64,000 bases of DNA from Bacteroides fragilis NCTC 9343 (GTDB taxonomy: Bacteria; Bacteroidota; Bacteroidia; Bacteroidales; Bacteroidaceae), in assembly GCF_000025985.1 (NCBI RefSeq), contig NC_003228.3, forward strand, positions 1,488,001 to 1,552,000, given 5' to 3'. The translations under genes and the position numbers were made by a program. The notes under the pieces are model-generated. The model saw nothing but the letters and a program-made list of their open reading frames with translations. It was not told the origin of the DNA and ran no database searches. Positions 1 through 8,326 of this stretch are shown piece by piece; position 1 is the first letter of the stretch; the number at the start of each line of letters is the position of its first letter.

Positions 1-13
1 AATGTTTCCATTT

Positions 14-205
14 TTATTCCCCCTGTTCTTCTTTACTGTTATCATTATTAAATGAAAACGTAAGTTGTTCCAACTGCCCGAAACTATCCTGAAAATACAC
101 ATCAATAGTCTGCTGGTCGGTGGATGCAGAGGTATAGTAAAGCCGGAATGTTTCACCCGGAAGCGGGTACAGGTCATTCGGCAGTAAGACCGTACCATCC
201 GACAT
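14..205 (-). pseudogene. traQ: 3' fragment of a traQ gene (duplicated)
   Basis: This encodes the last 63 residues of a TraQ-like (DUF3872) lipoprotein. It is nearly identical to the C-terminus of the intact traQ at 2355-2804; positions 138-187 match 2479-2528 base for base. The upstream part is missing. Read on the minus strand, homology continues weakly to about 240 but is out of frame because of one extra base near 213-220. The signal peptide and first half are therefore lost. It lies in the same direction as the intact copy, so it forms a direct repeat around the ATPase cargo. An ATG at about position 11 on the minus strand may start another gene beyond the window edge. The ATG inside the fragment is the internal Met of TraQ, not a real start. 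Confidence 0.75.
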
Positions 206-212
206 TTTTAAA

Positions 213-353
213 CTTCCCTTTACCGTCCGGTTGTATTACACGTCCGAAACGACAGACCAGCAACAGATAGACGTGTATGTGTACGACAGCTTCGGGCAAA
301 GGGTTGATTTGAGCTTCTCGTTTCAGAATGATTCGGATAAAGAAGAAAAATGA
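213..353 (+). pseudogene. Second traQ 3' fragment, inverted
   Basis: The plus strand reads 46 codons ending in TGA at 351-353. They match the TraQ C-terminus: the motif RLYYTS, then TDQQQIDVYVYDSFGQ, a LSFSFQND block and an acidic-lysine tail. It is more diverged from the intact traQ than the fragment at 14-205, so it comes from a different traQ allele. It has no start codon and abuts the other fragment head to head; the join falls in or near a short GTCCGG sequence shared by both reading directions. It has no expected function and marks a recombination junction left of the ATPase gene. The call is from my own translation. Confidence 0.7.
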
Positions 354-406
354 TTGTTCCTAAATAATTGAAAGTCCAAAGCATTGGTATTCTTTGGATT
401 TTTGAT

Positions 407-414
407 TATTTTTG
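407..414 (+). promoter_or_regulatory. Putative -7 element for the ATPase gene
   Basis: TATTTTTG fits the Bacteroides -7 consensus TAnnTTTG and lies about 24 bases before the ATG at 438. It lies inside the longest possible ORF (from 384), which argues that translation starts at 438. No convincing -33 TTTG at the usual distance is visible. Confidence 0.4.
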
Positions 415-437
415 CACTAATTTATACATCTATTAAT

Positions 438-1880
438 ATGAGTGACAATAAGAACTTACTAACAGAGATAGCAAAGCGCTGGAAATTAGATGCTAAGTTG
501 GAAGACACGGACAGGTACTTTTATTCGCAAAACGAAGTTGATGATATTTTGAGTGGAGAAAAGTGTTATGTTATAGGAAGAAAAGGTACAGGCAAGACTG
601 CAATAAGTGAATATTTGCTTAAAAAAGCAAACTTTAAGTTTTCAGAGAAATTAAGTTTTAAAAATTTCCCTTTTAATGAGCTTTATTCCCTTTCTAATAC
701 TAAATATACTGCCCCAAATCAATATATTTCTATTTGGAAATATCTGATATATTCATTTATTTGTCGTATGATGATTTGTAATGAAGGAATATCTTCTTCT
801 TTACGTGCGGAATTAGCTAAGGCATACGGTACGGATCCAATAACTTCATTACCAAGAACTGTAAATACTTGGACAAAAAAAGACTTTTCACTCTCATTAG
901 CAGGAGTGATTAATGCAAAGTTCACAAATGAAGCTCCAGAATTAGAAAAATTAAGTTGGATTGAAAGGGTAAATATCCTTGAGGATATAATAATGGGGCA
1001 TTTAGATAAAAGTTCATATTATATAATATTTGATGAGTTAGATGAAGATTACCGAGATGTAACAAATAAAGGCGAATTTGAATATTATTCAAACTTGATA
1101 ACAAGCTTATTTAAAGCAGTGCAAGATATAAAGTCCATATTTCGAAATACAGATTTTAATATTTATCCGGTAGTGTTTCTTCGAGATGATATTTATAGCT
1201 TAATAAAGGATTCTGATAAAAATAAATGGAGCGATTTTAAGGTCGATTTAAATTGGAATGAAATTAAGATAAAACAGATGTTAGCCTATAGAATTAGTCG
1301 TGCGCACAATTTAGACGGAGAAATACTTCCTTTTGACAAAGCATGGAATCTTTTATTTTTCAGAAAAGATGTTCCAAAGGGAAATCAAGGAAAAAAGATG
1401 GTTAATAGTTTTGAATTCATTTCAGGTAGTACTCATTTACGCCCTCGTGATTTTATAAGATATATTCAAGTTTGTGCTGAGGATACTTTGACTCAAGGAT
1501 ATAAGCAAATTCATCCTAAAACTATTAAGTTTGTGGACAAAGCTTTTTCTAATTATTTGAGAGATGAAATTGTTGATGAGATACATGCACTCTTGCCTGA
1601 TATTAATAATATACTACAAATAATATCTCAAATTAGAAAGCAAACTTTTACTGTTACCGAATTTAAAGAAGTATATAGGTCTTATTTAGATGCAGGAACA
1701 ATAAAAGAAAAAAATATTGAATACGTTTTGCAAACTTTATATGATTTTAGTGTACTTGGAAATCAGCCTAAACAAAAAAATAATCAAATCTTTAGATATC
1801 TTAATAGGGAAGCTCGAATAAATTTTAGAGAGCAATTAGTTGTACATCGAGGTCTGTTTAAATCTTTGCAAATTCTGTAG
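438..1880 (+). CDS. P-loop ATPase of the Sll1717 type (cargo)
   Basis: This is a cytoplasmic P-loop NTPase of about 480 residues. A Walker A motif, GRKGTGKT, is at residues 47-54, and a Walker B-like strand, YYIIFDELDEDY, is centred near residue 200. The order and spacing fit the Sll1717-type P-loop ATPases, which are often found alone in mobile or defence-rich loci; the molecular role is unknown. I chose ATG 438 over 384 because the 384 start would add a hydrophobic leader encoded by the promoter region. The gene is strongly AT-rich compared with the tra genes and reads against the tra operon. It sits between two traQ copies, so I infer horizontally acquired cargo, possibly anti-phage. No effector domain (nuclease, TIR, transmembrane) is recognisable in the C-terminal part. 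Confidence 0.75.
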   Translation: MSDNKNLLTEIAKRWKLDAKLEDTDRYFYSQNEVDDILSGEKCYVIGRKGTGKTAISEYLLKKANFKFSEKLSFKNFPFNELYSLSNTKYTAPNQYISIWKYLIYSFICRMMICNEGISSSLRAELAKAYGTDPITSLPRTVNTWTKKDFSLSLAGVINAKFTNEAPELEKLSWIERVNILEDIIMGHLDKSSYYIIFDELDEDYRDVTNKGEFEYYSNLITSLFKAVQDIKSIFRNTDFNIYPVVFLRDDIYSLIKDSDKNKWSDFKVDLNWNEIKIKQMLAYRISRAHNLDGEILPFDKAWNLLFFRKDVPKGNQGKKMVNSFEFISGSTHLRPRDFIRYIQVCAEDTLTQGYKQIHPKTIKFVDKAFSNYLRDEIVDEIHALLPDINNILQIISQIRKQTFTVTEFKEVYRSYLDAGTIKEKNIEYVLQTLYDFSVLGNQPKQKNNQIFRYLNREARINFREQLVVHRGLFKSLQIL

Positions 1881-2024
1881 CTTTTCATTAAAGAATGACA
1901 ACCCGGCGGAAATTACCCGGCGGATTGTCTTTCATCACATTACGCTTTGCGGTATCATCCCAATTCTTTGCTCATACTAAAAGGGAATTACAGAGCATAA
2001 AAACAATGTGAATGAAACCTGATA

Positions 2025-2342
2025 TTATTCTTCAAAGCACAGAAAGGCTACTTTCAGAATGCACACCATTTCTTCATCTTCGGAATCAAATTTCCATGTC
2101 CGTTTTTTGACAACCATTTCATTGTCATAATCGAACCATTCCAGTACGGGTGCATCATCTTCTTCATCCGTCCATTTGAAAGCCTGATTGGACGGTGTTT
2201 TTCTTAATTCCGCCCGGTCAAATTGGGAAATGCTTTCTTTATCCACTATCACAATGTCACCGACTGCCGGAACTGTATCTGTTTTCCATGTGGTATTTAC
2301 AAAGAATGAAATACCGTTTATATCCAATTCTATTTTAACCAT
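2025..2342 (-). CDS. Small acidic hypothetical protein after traQ
   Basis: This is a 105-residue, strongly acidic protein with a central run DEEDDAP and a later DSEDEEM segment. It has no signal peptide or membrane segment. The start ATG at 2342 follows the traQ stop by 12 bases, so it is the last visible gene of the transfer operon. I do not recognise its family. It lies on the side of the intact traQ facing the ATPase, so it may be a normal downstream gene of the transfer operon or part of the acquired cargo. Base composition is intermediate, closer to the tra genes than to the ATPase. Confidence 0.65.
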   Translation of the reverse strand: MVKIELDINGISFFVNTTWKTDTVPAVGDIVIVDKESISQFDRAELRKTPSNQAFKWTDEEDDAPVLEWFDYDNEMVVKKRTWKFDSEDEEMVCILKVAFLCFEE

Positions 2343-2354
2343 ACTCTTTTTACT

Positions 2355-2804
2355 TTATTTGTTTTCTTCTTCCTTGTTATTGTCATTATTGAATGAAAAC
2401 GTAAGCTGCTGCAACTGTCCGAAGCTATCCTGAAAATACACATCTACCGTCTGTTGGTCGGTGGATGCGGAAGTATAATAAAGCCGGAATGTTTCACCCG
2501 GAAGCGGGTACAGGTCATTCGGCAGTAAAACCGTCCCATCGGACATTTTCAGCGTTCCCGCCCCGTCCGGCTGGAAATAACGGATGAAATACATTGTTTC
2601 CTCAAACCGTCCGTCCCGGTGAAGCTGGCAGCGTATTTCCGCCGTTTCACCCACCTTTAATTTCTTCGGTACAGGCATCGTTTCAATACGGAACGGGTAA
2701 GACTGCTGTATATCCACATCGTCATTACACGCACCCACAAATAAGATGGCGGCCATTACATAGCAGCCCATTAAAATACGGTTTAAAATCTTTCTCATAT
2801 ACAT
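2355..2804 (-). CDS. traQ: Conjugal transfer protein TraQ (DUF3872 lipoprotein)
   Basis: This is a 149-residue protein with an N-terminal signal sequence and a lipobox-like LFVGAC near residue 26, so it is probably a lipoprotein. The rest is the small beta-rich DUF3872 domain of Bacteroidetes TraQ, with the C-terminal RLYYTS and DSFGQ motifs. TraQ is required for transfer in CTnDOT-type elements, but its biochemical role is not established. It follows traO by 21 bases with no traP between. Its 3' end is duplicated at 14-205 and, in diverged inverted form, at 213-353, which gives a direct and an inverted repeat around the ATPase cargo. Confidence 0.85.
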   Translation of the reverse strand: MYMRKILNRILMGCYVMAAILFVGACNDDVDIQQSYPFRIETMPVPKKLKVGETAEIRCQLHRDGRFEETMYFIRYFQPDGAGTLKMSDGTVLLPNDLYPLPGETFRLYYTSASTDQQTVDVYFQDSFGQLQQLTFSFNNDNNKEEENK

Positions 2805-2825
2805 TATATATAATAGGTTAGTTTA

Positions 2826-3404
2826 TCACATGATTATCTTTAGACCGATACCGAACTGTGTATGGAACTTTCCAACGGAAGAACCGAACAGGCATCTTTC
2901 CCGTGCGTTAATCAGGAACACCACCCGGTCGGTAATGTAACTTTCCAGTTCCAGCGTCAGCGCACCGCCATAAACAAAACCGTCCTTATCGGTCAGGGTC
3001 GAACCATCGGGCAGCAGCTTGTCACCCCAGTTACTTGTTTCATACCCGGCAAGGGCAGATAGACCCAGCGAGAGAAAAAAGGTTTTCTTCCTGTCTGAAA
3101 GGAAATTCAAATAGTAACCGCCCTCGCCTGTAAACTGGCTGACTGGTATTTGCAAATCCTTATAGGGGTAATGCTTTTCGAGGTATTCCCCGCCGATAAC
3201 CCACCTGTTCCCGTTTTTGGTATAGGTACTCATGGCAGCCCCGAAATAATAGGCGAAATCACTTTTACTGTTCCAGTGAACACCGTCCGCCATGCCACCC
3301 GTAACCTGCAAGCCTTTCATTCCCGGCAGACATCTTTGTGCGTGTGCCTGGTTGAAAGTCAGGCACAGCACAAAAAGGGATATAATACAGCATATCCTTT
3401 TCAT
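2826..3404 (-). CDS. traO: Conjugal transfer protein TraO
   Basis: The protein has 192 residues with a clear Sec signal peptide (hydrophobic core, cleavage after AHAQ). The mature part is rich in aromatic-Gly beta-strand segments and ends in a beta-signal-like FHTQFGIGLKIIM. It therefore looks like an outer-membrane beta-barrel-type protein. It matches the TraO family of Bacteroides conjugative elements in length and position. It starts two bases after the traN stop, so the two are co-translated. It probably sits in the outer part of the mating apparatus with TraN and TraM. Confidence 0.85.
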   Translation of the reverse strand: MKRICCIISLFVLCLTFNQAHAQRCLPGMKGLQVTGGMADGVHWNSKSDFAYYFGAAMSTYTKNGNRWVIGGEYLEKHYPYKDLQIPVSQFTGEGGYYLNFLSDRKKTFFLSLGLSALAGYETSNWGDKLLPDGSTLTDKDGFVYGGALTLELESYITDRVVFLINARERCLFGSSVGKFHTQFGIGLKIIM

Positions 3405-3406
3405 GT

Positions 3407-4315
3407 TTATTTGATTTTAAGTTCGTTAATCACTTTGGCTGCCACGACATCCGAGTTTTCCACCCGGATAGTTTGGTGTCTGCCCCCGTTCTTTTCCACC
3501 AATTCGATAATTAATATCTTATCGTCAGGGATAGTGAACTGTGGAACGGTGTACACGGTGCGGACGGTACTTTTACCGCCGATAACCAGTATCTCGTTAT
3601 AGCTCCGTACCGGGTCAATGACCGTTTCCTGAATAGCCGTCCTTTTGGCTACTTTCTTATCCACAATCTTGAATCGGATAAAATCGGTATCAAACGGTAC
3701 GTTTGAACTGTTCTTTGTTTGCGTATGAAAATAGAACAGCCCGTTATGCGAATAAATGCCCTTTACCAAGAACTGCACCCCGAAACGCTTGCATCCCAAA
3801 TGCTTTATTTCCCGGTCATTGTTCTTGTAGATGGACTGCATAATCAGCCTTACCAAAAGCGGGCTTTCGTTACCCAGTTCACGGAAATAGATGTTCATTC
3901 GGGTATGGCTGAAATCCGTTGTGTCCTCATTCTCCAAGAAGTCTTTCATTTCGATGTTTAGCATTTCCGGTTCATGTGCGTATTTTGCATTGAAACTGTA
4001 AAAGCTACCATCCTCACAGATAACGGAAAAATTGGTTTCACCGGGAAAGCCCTCTGTTGTGGCTTTCACCCTGACAACATTTTCCGCCCCGTCCGCTTTT
4101 CCGGCAATAATGTAGTTACTGCCTAAATCCACGTACTTCACGGCAGACGGGAAAATGATATGTACCGTTTTTGCAAACGTCACCTGTATGCCGTAAGGTG
4201 TTACCATTTGGCGGTAAGGCAGCTTTTTAGTGATGCCCTGATACAAATCGTTACTTTGTGCTTTCATTGAAACCACGCCCAAAAGCAGGGCAAACATGAT
4301 AATTAACTTTTTCAT
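3407..4315 (-). CDS. traN: Conjugal transfer protein TraN (DUF4138, VirB9-like)
   Basis: The protein has 302 residues and a signal peptide that ends around MKAQS, so it is periplasmic or outer-membrane associated. The family (TraN, DUF4138) has the role of VirB9/TrbG in the type IV core complex, where it binds the VirB10-like TraM. A conserved VTFAKTVHIIFPS segment at the mature N-terminus is typical. The leader before the ATG carries the A-rich CATAAAAATTTCAAT motif that also precedes mobC. It lies 40 bases downstream of traM, in the order M-N-O expected for the operon. Confidence 0.85.
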   Translation of the reverse strand: MKKLIIMFALLLGVVSMKAQSNDLYQGITKKLPYRQMVTPYGIQVTFAKTVHIIFPSAVKYVDLGSNYIIAGKADGAENVVRVKATTEGFPGETNFSVICEDGSFYSFNAKYAHEPEMLNIEMKDFLENEDTTDFSHTRMNIYFRELGNESPLLVRLIMQSIYKNNDREIKHLGCKRFGVQFLVKGIYSHNGLFYFHTQTKNSSNVPFDTDFIRFKIVDKKVAKRTAIQETVIDPVRSYNEILVIGGKSTVRTVYTVPQFTIPDDKILIIELVEKNGGRHQTIRVENSDVVAAKVINELKIK

Positions 4316-4355
4316 TTTGGATTGAAATTTTTATGGTTGATAATTGATAAATTGA

Positions 4356-5729
4356 TTATTGCTGTTTGGCGTAAAGCATCACCTGATAGTTCGCTTTCAG
4401 GTGTACTTTTACCGTCCGGAACTTCTTTGCAAGGTATTGCGACCCGCCCTGCATCAAGCCCCTTGTAATATCCATTGCGACCTGCTGCCCGGCACTTTGC
4501 GCAAAAGAAATGCTTGTTCCCAGCCCAGCACCAATGTTCGCCATCGCTTCTTTGGCTGCTTCCTGTTCCAGTGACGAGGGAACGGAAAGCCCCTTTTGCC
4601 CGTCACTGTCATAAACGGCAAGTTCCACCGGAATAATGTTACCCGCATATTCAAGCGAGGACACCAGTATGTCGAGCCGTTCCCCCTGAACTTTGGCACT
4701 TCCCGATACAAGGCTGTTTTTCGGGACAATGACGTTTCCCGCTTGCAGTGGTTCTAACAGCCGGAGCTTGACGGTCTGCCCGTCCATAAGTGTTTGGTCG
4801 TTATGCACACACGCCCGGATAGTGTTCTTTCCCATCGAATAGCTACTGCCGACCGCTGTATTAAACCCGTAATTGCGTGGCTTGCTGTATTCGGCGATAA
4901 ATTCGACATTGCTCATAGGCTGCTGCAATCCTGAAACCGTCCTGTCCGATACCGATTTTACAGGTGTGGCGTTTCCACTTCCCTGAACGGGTGCGGATGG
5001 CGAAACCTGTGCAATCTGTCCCGGCTGTGAACTTTGCCCGTTCTGTCCGTTCATGTATTTTGCCGCCAGTTCGTAGGACTTTTCCATAAGAGCCACCTGT
5101 TCATCCATGCTGCCCGCACCGTTTTCTTTCGCATCGAGCCGAGCAGTCAGTTCTTCCACCTGCCGTTTAAGTTCCTCTTTCTCCTTGTCCTCTTTCGGTG
5201 TTTCGTAGAAACTGCCTAACTGACGGTTCATGTCCCGGTAAGCCACCGCCGAAGATTGGATAGAGGAACGGCTATTGTTCGACGCACCCGCCCCGAAGTC
5301 AATCACGGCGTTTTTCGGCTTTTCCGCCGGAGTATCATCTATCAGGGTCAAATCTTCCCCGTTTTCCTCTCCGAGCGAAAAGGCAAAATCCTGCAAGGAG
5401 CGCATCTTGTCCGCCTGTTTGTTCTCCATCTGTTCCTGTTCGTAGGCGGTCTTTTTATCGCTGATTATCCCGTCCCCTTTGGGCTGCGGAATATCGGCGT
5501 TAAATCCGCCCACGCTTTCCACCTTTGCTTCGTCTTTATCGGACGGTGCAAAAATCAGGTACATAGCCCCTAAGAAAACCAGTCCCATAAGCGGGTAAAC
5601 CAACATCTTCTTTCGTTGCTGTATCTGCTGCGGGGTCAGTTCCTTTTTTTCCTTTCCCTGTTTTTCAGGTTCTTTTCCCGTTGCCGTTTCCGGTGCGGGA
5701 ACTTCATTCTTCACTTCTTTTTCTTCCAT
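4356..5729 (-). CDS. traM: Conjugal transfer protein TraM (VirB10-like)
   Basis: TraM is the 457-residue inner-membrane-spanning scaffold of the mating channel and is related to VirB10/TrbI. It has a charged cytoplasmic N-terminus (about residues 1-47), one membrane segment (about 48-65), a Pro/Gln/Ser-rich periplasmic linker with a heptad-like acidic stretch (about 165-215), and a C-terminal beta domain with the VPKNSLVSGSAKVQGERL pattern of VirB10 proteins. Its first 26 bases overlap the end of traL, so the two are translationally coupled. It should link the VirB9-like TraN in the outer complex to the inner-membrane ATPases. Confidence 0.88.
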   Translation of the reverse strand: MEEKEVKNEVPAPETATGKEPEKQGKEKKELTPQQIQQRKKMLVYPLMGLVFLGAMYLIFAPSDKDEAKVESVGGFNADIPQPKGDGIISDKKTAYEQEQMENKQADKMRSLQDFAFSLGEENGEDLTLIDDTPAEKPKNAVIDFGAGASNNSRSSIQSSAVAYRDMNRQLGSFYETPKEDKEKEELKRQVEELTARLDAKENGAGSMDEQVALMEKSYELAAKYMNGQNGQSSQPGQIAQVSPSAPVQGSGNATPVKSVSDRTVSGLQQPMSNVEFIAEYSKPRNYGFNTAVGSSYSMGKNTIRACVHNDQTLMDGQTVKLRLLEPLQAGNVIVPKNSLVSGSAKVQGERLDILVSSLEYAGNIIPVELAVYDSDGQKGLSVPSSLEQEAAKEAMANIGAGLGTSISFAQSAGQQVAMDITRGLMQGGSQYLAKKFRTVKVHLKANYQVMLYAKQQ

Positions 5730-6009
5730 TGTCTGACTGATTAAAAATGTTCGTACTGTCTTTACTTTGTAGCTGCAACTGCCTGATGTGCTCTATTCGT
5801 ATGGTTTCGCCATCCTCTTTGCCTATCCGGTAAATGGATGATACCGTAAAGTAGATGGATAGCCCGCTGAAGAACAGGAACATAATCAGTATTACCGCCA
5901 ACCTTATTTCTGGTGTCATGCGCCCGCACAGGTGGCGGAGTTTTTCATCCGCCCAATCTTGTATACAGGTAATTACCTGATTAACCGGAGAGAGAATTTT
6001 CCGTATCAT
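5704..6009 (-). CDS. traL: Conjugal transfer protein TraL (DUF3989)
   Basis: This is a 101-residue protein with one strong transmembrane segment (about residues 36-57) and a short charged tail. It matches the DUF3989/TraL family found between traK and traM in Bacteroides elements. It has no enzymatic motif and is probably a small inner-membrane part of the transfer machinery. The start lies three bases after the traK stop and the 3' end overlaps traM by 26 bases, so expression is tightly coupled. Confidence 0.8.
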   Translation of the reverse strand: MIRKILSPVNQVITCIQDWADEKLRHLCGRMTPEIRLAVILIMFLFFSGLSIYFTVSSIYRIGKEDGETIRIEHIRQLQLQSKDSTNIFNQSDNGRKRSEE

Positions 6010-6012
6010 GGC

Positions 6013-6636
6013 TTACCGCTTTATGGTGTTCAAATCCTTATTCTCCGTTATCTCGAAACTTTCCATGATAAAGCCGTGCGGGTTATTGTCCGAGCGCACA
6101 GCGTTCAATAACCGGCAACGGGTGACAAGGCTTCTTTCGGTCAGGCTGCTTTCACGGATAATCATTTGGCGGGCGTAAGTCGCCACTGCATACGGGTACA
6201 CATCGAAATTGCAAGAAACGCTGTCTATCTGTATCGTTTGGCTGATATTGCCTGAAATGATACGGTTGTAATACCCTTTCTCCGAGAGGTCACGGTAATA
6301 ATTAAATGCGCTCTTGTCAGCAAGGAACAGCGACCGTTTGATATTGCTTTCGATAGCGTTCTTATCGGGTGATAACGTGAAAAAGAGTTCGTGAAAACGC
6401 TTCACGTGTTCCCTTGCTTCGACCGGACGGTTTTGTGTCAGGTCTTGCGAAAGCGCAAGCATCAACGATTTACCGCCATCCAAGACGTAAATCTTCTGCC
6501 GTTGCGCTTCGGCAAACGTATAGGAGTTCCAAACGGCATAACCCGTTATCAGGGTACACATGACGACAAATGCGATACCAAAAAGCCGTATCTGTTTGAA
6601 ACTGGTTTCAATGTTCTTTAAACTTTTAAATTCCAT
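6013..6636 (-). CDS. traK: Conjugal transfer protein TraK (VirB8-like)
   Basis: TraK has 207 residues: a short cytoplasmic tail, one transmembrane segment (about residues 19-36) and a periplasmic domain. This is the layout of the VirB8-like assembly factor of type IV secretion. Length, topology and position between traJ and traL match Bacteroides TraK. It is preceded by an A-rich leader (AATAAAAATCAAG) that stands in for a Shine-Dalgarno sequence. It should contact TraM and TraJ in the inner membrane. Confidence 0.87.
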   Translation of the reverse strand: MEFKSLKNIETSFKQIRLFGIAFVVMCTLITGYAVWNSYTFAEAQRQKIYVLDGGKSLMLALSQDLTQNRPVEAREHVKRFHELFFTLSPDKNAIESNIKRSLFLADKSAFNYYRDLSEKGYYNRIISGNISQTIQIDSVSCNFDVYPYAVATYARQMIIRESSLTERSLVTRCRLLNAVRSDNNPHGFIMESFEITENKDLNTIKR

Positions 6637-6648
6637 CTTGATTTTTAT

Positions 6649-7674
6649 TTATTGGTTACCTTTGATTAGTTTACCGCCGACCCTGCCGCCAGCGTTCCCG
6701 GTTGCTGCTCCGGCTACCGCCCCGGCAGCACCGCCTACCTTATTGGCTGAATTATTGATATTCCGGCTCATGTTACCCATTCCGCCCGCCTGAATAATCC
6801 AGTTCGATACGGTGGGGATAGTGAAGTAACCGATGATACCGATTATCATGAAAATTATGTACACACTATTACTTCCGTCCGGTATGAAATTGGGGTCTGA
6901 TAGTTCCTGAATATCCTTTTGGAGCATAAGCACCTGTATTCGGGCAAGAATGGAACTGAACAGGTCTGAAACGGGCAGCCACAGGTAAACGGAAATGTAC
7001 CTTGTTATCCATTGGGTCAGTGTCGCCTGAAAGCCATCGTACACGCTGATGGCAAAGGCTATCGGACCCAATATCGCCAGTACGATAAGGAAAAAGGTTC
7101 GGATAGTGTCTATCACAAGGGCTGCCGATTGAAAGAGCAGTTCCAACAATTCCCTGAACCAGTTCCGGACGGACTGCTTGATATTGTGGGCTGCCCTATC
7201 CATGTACATGCCGCCCATTGTGGCAATATCTTTGGCAGACCACCCCAGTTCGTCTATCTGCTTGTCAAACGCTTCATCCGAAACAAGGTAAGCCGTTTCC
7301 GGGTTGCGTACCATCGCTTCATATTCCAGCTTGTCCTTTTGCGCCCGGTAAGTGTTCATATCGAAAGTCTGCGTTTCGAGCATATTGTTACACCCCTTGA
7401 CTACGGGTGACATCACGCTGTTAATCGTACCCAGTACGAATGTGGGGAAGAACATAATACAGAAGCCAATCACAAAAGGACGCAAAAGCGGGTAAACGTC
7501 TATCGGTTCGGCACTGGCGAGCGACTGCCATACTTTGGCAGCCACATAGAACAAAGCCCCCAGTCCCGCTATTCCTTTGGCTACCCCTGCCATGTTCCCG
7601 CATAACGGCATCATGTCTGTGTACAGACTTCGTAAAATTTGATGCAGGTTATCAAATTCGATAGCTAATAACAT
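6649..7674 (-). CDS. traJ: Conjugal transfer protein TraJ (VirB6-like)
   Basis: TraJ is a 341-residue polytopic inner-membrane protein with hydrophobic segments around residues 28-50, 65-90, 175-205, 215-240 and 270-295, and a Gly/Ala-rich C-terminus (GGAAGAVAGAATGNAGG). It is the VirB6/TrbL-like channel component of the Bacteroides transfer system. It lies between traI and traK in the normal order. The Gly/Ala tail is low-complexity and its exact length may vary between strains. Confidence 0.87.
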   Translation of the reverse strand: MLLAIEFDNLHQILRSLYTDMMPLCGNMAGVAKGIAGLGALFYVAAKVWQSLASAEPIDVYPLLRPFVIGFCIMFFPTFVLGTINSVMSPVVKGCNNMLETQTFDMNTYRAQKDKLEYEAMVRNPETAYLVSDEAFDKQIDELGWSAKDIATMGGMYMDRAAHNIKQSVRNWFRELLELLFQSAALVIDTIRTFFLIVLAILGPIAFAISVYDGFQATLTQWITRYISVYLWLPVSDLFSSILARIQVLMLQKDIQELSDPNFIPDGSNSVYIIFMIIGIIGYFTIPTVSNWIIQAGGMGNMSRNINNSANKVGGAAGAVAGAATGNAGGRVGGKLIKGNQ

Positions 7675-7692
7675 ACTACTTATTTTTAGAAG

Positions 7693-8322
7693 TTACCAGT
7701 AACGTTCATCCGCCGAGCCGTACAAAGCCATTACCCGGTCGGTGTCCTTTTTCTTTTTCGCCCGCAGGTAGGAAACGGAAATATTCTTGCGGGTATAATA
7801 ACTCACCAAGTCCCGATAGTTCCTGATGGCGTTATACGTCCGGTCGATTACGTCCATCCGTTCCTTGTCCGACATGGAAAGCCCGTTGATGTTCACCACG
7901 CTTTTCATTTCTTCCAGCACATCGGAACTTTCCTGCAACAGTTGGGTATAGCCGTAGGCAATCGCCGAAAGTTCGTCCGGTGTATAGTTTTCATCCGAAA
8001 GCATCTTCTGAAAACTGTTCACATATATATCTGAAATCTCCCCGATAAGCAGGATGGACCTTTGTACTTTCCGGGCATCTTTGACAAGGTTATGCACTGA
8101 TTTAAGCCTGTCATAGTATTCCTTACCTTGTTGGTAAATCTTTACCGTTTCCTGAAAATTCTTTATCATATTCTGTGCGGTGGATGATGTCTGCACGATA
8201 TTCTTTGACGCATTGATAATCCCTTGCGCCAAATTACCGGGGTCACTCACCACCCACTGTGCGCTTACCTTTCCGGTAAACAGGCTGCATACTACGAGCA
8301 GCATTATAATCTTTGTTCTCAT
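7693..8322 (-). CDS. traI: Conjugal transfer protein TraI (DUF4141, VirB5-like)
   Basis: The 209-residue protein has a signal peptide cleaved near VSAQW and a mainly helical mature part with the motif WVVSDPGNLAQGIINASKNI. This is characteristic of DUF4141/TraI, which is placed with VirB5/TrbJ-type periplasmic or pilus-tip proteins. Gene order traG - DUF3876 - traI - traJ supports the call. This TraI is not the F-plasmid relaxase of the same name. Confidence 0.85.
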   Translation of the reverse strand: MRTKIIMLLVVCSLFTGKVSAQWVVSDPGNLAQGIINASKNIVQTSSTAQNMIKNFQETVKIYQQGKEYYDRLKSVHNLVKDARKVQRSILLIGEISDIYVNSFQKMLSDENYTPDELSAIAYGYTQLLQESSDVLEEMKSVVNINGLSMSDKERMDVIDRTYNAIRNYRDLVSYYTRKNISVSYLRAKKKKDTDRVMALYGSADERYW

Positions 8323-8326
8323 ACGC

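Noticed and set aside
14..353. Invertible switch (shufflon-like) at the traQ fragments
   Set aside because: There are no flanking inverted recombinase sites and no invertase gene, and both fragments are truncated and not alternative ends of one gene.
1896..1930. Repeat of CCCGGCGG after the ATPase gene as a terminator
   Set aside because: The GC-rich parts are direct and not inverted repeats; only GACAA/TTGTC pair, which is too weak.
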